A DNA stretch of 8,353 bases from Schaedlerella sp. Lineage in GTDB: Bacteria > Bacillota > Clostridia > Lachnospirales > Lachnospiraceae. Below are positions 5,797 to 8,353 of the stretch, piece by piece. The stretch lies in assembly GCA_020024595.1 (NCBI GenBank), contig JAHHTO010000105.1:1-8353 (forward strand), in the 5' to 3' direction. Each line of letters starts with the position of its first letter. Positions within the stretch are counted from its first letter, which is position 1. The position numbers and the translations under genes were made by a program. The notes under the pieces are model-generated. The model had not been told where the DNA came from, ran no database searches, and saw nothing but the letters and a program-made list of their open reading frames with translations.

Positions 5797-5895
5797 TTTC
5801 TTGTCCCAGCAGAATTTGTATGAGCAGCAAAGGCAGTATCGTTTAAGCTAAACACCATAGTAAGAGCCGATAAGTTTTTTAGATAAAGTTTTCAT
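5797..5895 (-). pseudogene. Signal-peptide remnant of a secreted protein
   Basis: AAGGAAGG stands six bases ahead of ATG 5895, followed by MKTLSKKLIGS. The unshifted frame ends at 5848 after 15 residues. Dropping one base after the Ser gives TMVFSLNDTAFAAHTNSAG, so together there is a lysine-rich n-region, a short hydrophobic core and an AFA-A cleavage site, a typical Gram-positive signal peptide. Within a few codons the frame runs into the terminator at 5761-5793, so no mature protein remains. It may be the 5' end of a deleted gene whose terminator stayed behind. The reading rests on one assumed frameshift. Confidence 0.4.
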
Positions 5896-6394
5896 AAATA
5901 CCTTCCTTATGTGGTTTATTTTGAATTATTTTTATCGAAGAATAAAAGAAACTATTGGACTCACATCTTTTCAAAGTAATCAGTTTTAGATAAATTTAAA
6001 AATTGTATAAATTAAATATGAATGTTTTTAATGTTATATTAATTTTCAATCAAAAAACAAATACAAGCAACATATAAAGACTTGTCCATTTATATTTTCA
6101 ATATTTTGTTTTCTTTTATTTTTTAGTTAGTGCTGAAAAATTTTGCTAATAACTTAAAACTTAAAATTGGTTTTTATCTGCATTTTTAGTTTAATAATAG
6201 TTTTATACAGGTATAATAATAGTATTATACTATTACTTTAGTTGTTTTGAGTAAGAAGTAAATATAAAATAAGAAAGGCATTAGTACCCCCATTTCTTGG
6301 TATATATGGATTTATATATTGTTTTGTCAGGTAGGATTTATGATTGGGCAAAACTACATTATCCGACAGAAAATCCAATATTTTAAATAGTATT
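5896..6394. other. AT-rich stretch without genes
   Basis: About 500 bases of very AT-rich DNA with stops in all frames. It holds the direct repeat pair at 6193-6230 and short AT palindromes. A 16-residue frame from ATG 6340 with a GTAGGA-like site upstream exists, but nothing supports it as a gene. The composition is clearly more AT-rich than the flanking genes. Confidence 0.6.
6193..6230. repeat. Two 16-base direct repeats with 22-base period
   Basis: AATAATAGTTTTATAC (6193-6208) and AATAATAGTATTATAC (6215-6230) differ at one base. Starts are 22 bases apart, about two helical turns. The TTATAC ends form an extra dyad, TTATAC-AG-GTATAA at 6203-6216, and the second copy continues into a near-palindrome at 6218-6234. 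The arrangement suits a two-site operator or short iterons, but low-complexity AT sequence can produce such matches by chance. Confidence 0.5.
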
Positions 6395-6610
6395 TTATGA
6401 AATTTTATTTAATTGGATTTGATTATTGCTGCCAATGTATGTTTTTAAATCAGAACCTAAATTCACTCTGATTTTATTTGTATCATCAACAAAATTTGAG
6501 ATAATATAATTTTCTATACTTGGATAACTAAGTAGCAATTGCCCTATTCCATATACGTTTTTATTTTTAAAATAATAGTCTTTATTTCTTTTCGATATAG
6601 TTGTAGTCAT
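6395..6610 (-). pseudogene. Fragment of an unrecognised protein, AT-rich
   Basis: The minus-strand frame ending at 6395 reads NVYGIGQLLLSYPSIENYII, then SNFVDDTNKIRVNLGSDLKT and YIGSNNQIQLNKIS. This is protein-like: regular hydrophobic spacing, mixed charge, and a (L/Y)xxYPxxE motif that recalls a set of poorly described clostridial proteins with 'LYLNYPMVES'-type segments. No ribosome binding site stands before ATG 6610. Another minus frame just upstream reads YDDICDIHDYNYIEKK and could be the preceding part of the same protein, joined by a frameshift near 6565-6590. No function is assigned. It is either the C-terminal remnant of a longer gene or chance. Confidence 0.35.
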
Positions 6611-6619
6611 GTATATCAC

Positions 6620-6795
6620 AAATGTCATCATAGAGTGGATAACTGGCACTTTGTAGCCATATTGTGTGGTATTTGCTCCAATGGTGTTTGCTCTCTTGCC
6701 CTGTTTAAAAGTGCCCTGCCCATTGTCTACTTTCCACAATTTGGTACTAGTTTGGGTCATAAACCTGTAGAAACACAGTATTTTACGGCTGTTAG
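6620..6795. other. Unassigned stretch before the rhuM fragment
   Basis: Less AT-rich than the DNA on its left. The two overlapping open frames on opposite strands (plus 6539-6883, minus 6395-6820) show no family I recognise. It replaces what should be the N-terminal coding part of rhuM, so a recombination junction lies at about 6790-6800 and another near 6610-6640. Confidence 0.4.
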
Positions 6796-7600
6796 GTGGT
6801 TGTTGCAAAAATTGAAACAACCAGTCCGCATGGAGCTATTGAAGGAAAAACGCAAAACAACATCACAAGATTATATAATCTGAATGTCATTATCTCTGTT
6901 GGCTACCATGTCAAGTCCCTCCATGGTACACAGTTTTGTATCTGGGCAACTGGCATTCTCAAAGAATATATACGAAAAGGTTTCGTTCTAGACGATGATC
7001 GACTAAAAGGCAACGGTGGCGGTACTTACTGGAAAGAACTTCTGGATCGCATCCGAGATATACGTTCCTCAGAAAAAGTTCTCTATCGTCAGGTACTGGA
7101 CCTCTACGCTACCAGTATCAACTATGATCCTCATTCAGATAAGTCCGTACTGTTCTTCAAAATGGTATATAATAAGCTGCACTTTGCTGCTCACAGACAC
7201 ACCACTGCTGAAGTGATCTATGAACGAGCAAATGCAAAAAAACCATTTATGAGTCTTACCACTTTTTCTGGAGAAATGCCCGCACTGAAAGACATCGGGG
7301 TTGAAAAAAACTATCTGGATGAAAGCGAGCTGAAAATCTTGAACAATCTGGTTTCCGGTTATTTTGACTTTGAGGAAATCAGTGCGATTGAGCATAAGCC
7401 GATGTATATGAGTGACTATGTGAAGCAGTTGGGACATCATTCTTTCCTCTGGTGGTAGCCATCTCTTGCAGGGAGAAGGAAGGATCAGCCACGCAAGTGC
7501 AATGGAAAAAGCAAAGGCTGAATACTGCAAGTATCAGGAAAAGACCATTGAACCTGTCGAACAGGCGTACATTGACACCATTAAATATCTGGAAAAATAA
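6796..7600 (+). pseudogene. rhuM: RhuM-family protein, N-terminus missing and C-terminus frameshifted
   Basis: RhuM proteins, named from a Salmonella pathogenicity island, are common near restriction and other accessory genes and have an N-terminal DNA-binding-like part. The match begins with VVAKIETTSPHG at the very start and continues LYNLNVIISVGYHVKSLHGT, QFCIWATGILKEYIRKGFVL, LLDRIRDIRSSEKVLYRQV, LHFAAHRHTTAEVIYERANA, and YMSDYVKQL. At GGG 7431-7433 one extra G sends the frame to TAG 7458. Removing it restores 55 residues: DIILSSGGSHLLQGEGRISH, then ASAMEKAKAEY and EPVEQAYIDTIKYLEK, ending at TAA 7600. The first 80-100 residues, including the motif WLTQ..(M/I)AELF, are absent and unrelated DNA precedes. 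TAG stands directly before GTG 6796 and no ribosome binding site is seen. Some family positions are also altered (Arg to His or Cys in GYHVKS and QFCIWAT). Confidence 0.88.
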
Positions 7601-7723
7601 GCAAAAAGCCAGACACGAAAAAAATACAACATTTTGGTTTATTTCTTTGCAGCTGTCAGTCCGCATTTTTATTTTAAACCAAAAGGAGTTACTTTTCATT
7701 ACTCATCGCTAAAGCTTTTTCGG
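7601..7723. other. Short non-coding stretch after rhuM with a long-armed inverted repeat
   Basis: No gene is supported. TTTTGGTTTA (7632-7641) and TAAACCAAAA (7675-7684) are perfect 10-base inverted repeats around 33 bases. A ribosome-binding-like AAAAGGAG overlaps the right arm, but no start codon follows at a useful distance. Confidence 0.45.
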
Positions 7724-7746
7724 AACCACCGACATAGTCGGTGGTT
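7724..7746 (+). terminator. Intrinsic terminator after rhuM
   Basis: AACCACCGAC (7724-7733) and GTCGGTGGTT (7737-7746) form a perfect 10-bp stem with a three-base loop, followed on the plus strand by TTCTTTAT. It ends transcription coming from the rhuM side and faces the minus-strand terminator at 7763-7796. Confidence 0.8.
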
Positions 7747-7762
7747 TTCTTTATACAAAAAG

Positions 7763-7796
7763 AAACGGCGGCTCTGAAAATCAAAGCCACCGCTTT
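7763..7796 (-). terminator. Intrinsic terminator of the response regulator operon
   Basis: On the minus strand AAAGCGGTGGCT and AGCCGCCGTTT pair with one G-U pair and one bulged G around an 11-base loop, and CTTTTTG follows. It lies about 65 bases past the regulator stop codon, beyond the hairpin at 7816-7858, and is the better terminator of the two by its T tract. Confidence 0.65.
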
Positions 7797-7815
7797 GTAA
7801 GGGCGTGTCAATATG

Positions 7816-7858
7816 TCTGCTGTACGACGGCTTTTTTCTTTTACCGTCGTACAGCAGA
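7816..7858. repeat. Perfect 15-bp hairpin right after the response regulator
   Basis: TCTGCTGTACGACGG (7816-7830) pairs perfectly with 7844-7858 around a 13-base loop that is purely A/G-rich apart from one T on the minus strand. It ends two bases before the regulator's stop codon. The minus-strand transcript has no U tract after it, so it is not a classical terminator; mRNA 3'-end protection or a recombination site are alternatives. On the plus strand the loop is T-rich. Confidence 0.7.
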
Positions 7859-7860
7859 TG

Positions 7861-8217
7861 TTACATCGGTTTAGAGTTTATAAGAGTTTTAATTCGTTCA
7901 ATCAGATTGCAATCTGTTTTACCGCAGAAAGTTGCACCATAATGGTTCACCGTATTCACCAGGAAAGTATCTTCCGTGCCGGATAGCAACAAAAAGGGGA
8001 TTGTGTTTTTTCTATTCCGAAGCCATTCCAGCAGTTCCAGTCCTGTTCCGTCTTGCATATGGAAGTCGGAACAGACGGCATCTACGGCCTCAGACAAGAG
8101 AATTTGTTTTGCCTCAGTGACACCTGTAGCCACACAAACTTGGAAATCTTGTTTAAGGATAGACGACAAAGCATCTAAAAAAGAACCATCGTCATCAACC
8201 AATAGCAGTTGTAGCAT
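7861..8217 (-). CDS. Single-domain response regulator (receiver domain only)
   Basis: A 118-residue receiver domain with no output domain, as in CheY or Spo0F. It starts MLQLLLVDDDGSFLDALSSI, giving the acidic pocket D8-D10. The phosphoacceptor is D51 in AVDAVCSDFHMQDGTGLELL. The switch residues follow: S79 in PFLLLSGTED and K100 in ATFCGKTD. Usual length for the domain is 115-125 residues, so nothing is missing at the end. AGGAGAG lies nine bases before ATG 8217. The gene starts 28 bases after the stop of a membrane protein gene and is probably co-transcribed with it. No histidine kinase is in the window. It likely passes phosphate to, or contacts, a partner encoded further right. Kinase partner and output are unknown. 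Confidence 0.93.
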   Translation of the reverse strand: MLQLLLVDDDGSFLDALSSILKQDFQVCVATGVTEAKQILLSEAVDAVCSDFHMQDGTGLELLEWLRNRKNTIPFLLLSGTEDTFLVNTVNHYGATFCGKTDCNLIERIKTLINSKPM

Positions 8218-8245
8218 TCAAGATCACTCTCCTATTATTGGTTTC

Positions 8246-8353
8246 TTACTGCACAAAATTGATGAACAGTGCCAGTGCCACAATTCCAGCTATCATTACC
8301 GCCCATACAGAACTGATTACTGTCGAAGCAATATTGATGGAACTTCGGCTCTC
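8246..8353 (-). CDS. C-terminal end of a membrane protein, partial
   Basis: Thirty-five residues and a stop are visible, entering from the right edge: ESRSSINIASTVISSVWAV, then MIAGIVALALFINFVQ. The last 22 or so residues are a clear transmembrane helix that ends almost at the C-terminus, followed by TAA at 8248-8246. This would leave a very short tail, and the bulk of the protein, whose topology cannot be judged, lies outside the window. Being directly ahead of the response regulator it could be part of a signalling or envelope-associated operon, but no family was recognised. Open frame and helix are real; function is not inferable from this piece. Confidence 0.6.
   Translation of the reverse strand, partial: ESRSSINIASTVISSVWAVMIAGIVALALFINFVQ

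Noticed and set aside
5896..6394. CRISPR or longer tandem repeat array
   Set aside because: Only one pair of direct repeats is present; no regular series of repeats and spacers exists here or elsewhere in the window.
6539..6883. Plus-strand open frame of 114 codons
   Set aside because: It overlaps the rhuM start in another frame, is rich in Cys, Phe and Ile as expected of a shadow frame, and matches nothing known to me.
7135..7699. Minus-strand open frames across rhuM
   Set aside because: They are antisense to strong RhuM similarity and show no family features.
7724..7858. Ends of an IS200/IS605-like element
   Set aside because: The hairpins resemble such ends, but no HUH transposase or TnpB sequence lies between or next to them, and two of the three work well as ordinary terminators.

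Overview
The window most likely comes from a low-to-mid GC gut Firmicute of class Clostridia (Lachnospiraceae/Ruminococcaceae type). This rests on strong AGGAGG-type ribosome binding sites, a MobC and a TnpV typical of clostridial conjugative or mobilizable transposons, and AT-rich intergenic DNA with intrinsic terminators. No exact species can be named. No complete new defence, toxin or biosynthetic system could be supported. What stands out is a graveyard of accessory genes, in which at least nine genes are broken, interleaved with intact small enzymes.

Layout. Positions 1-602 (minus strand) hold remnants of a mobilization module: a frameshifted mobC running off the left edge, a possible oriT-like inverted repeat, and a small Cys-rich accessory gene with a nonsense codon and a frameshift. 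Positions 721-1305 (plus) hold the C-terminal part of a probable clostridial AAA-type ATPase. Its match ends inside a 41-base perfect palindrome that also looks like a bidirectional terminator. Positions 1323-5040 are a run of seven co-oriented minus-strand genes: GNAT, NUDIX, GNAT, a deleted elbB-like pseudogene, an ART-like/unknown gene split by TGA, a GNAT split by TAA, and an intact GNAT. A good promoter lies at 5116-5144, so the array may be read leftward as a loose operon. TnpV (5304-5678) has its own promoter, a dyad over that promoter and a terminator on each side.

Positions 5797-6790 form an AT-rich island without an intact gene. It contains a signal-peptide remnant, a pair of 16-base direct repeats 22 bases apart, and a fragment of an unknown protein. 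Positions 6796-7600 (plus) hold a RhuM-family gene that has lost its N-terminal domain and carries a single-base frameshift. Convergent terminators at 7724-7796 separate it from the right-hand operon (minus). That operon has a single-domain response regulator preceded by the end of a membrane protein, and a 15-bp hairpin directly after the regulator stop codon.

How the genes relate: the intact products (three acetyltransferases, one NudB-like NUDIX enzyme, TnpV, response regulator) are each self-contained, and nothing shows that they work in one pathway. The co-oriented GNAT/NUDIX run resembles accessory resistance or detoxification cargo that accumulates in clostridial genomic islands. The broken mobilization genes suggest that the element can no longer move by itself. 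Family assignments rest on reading motifs and remembered family sequences; no database search was run.
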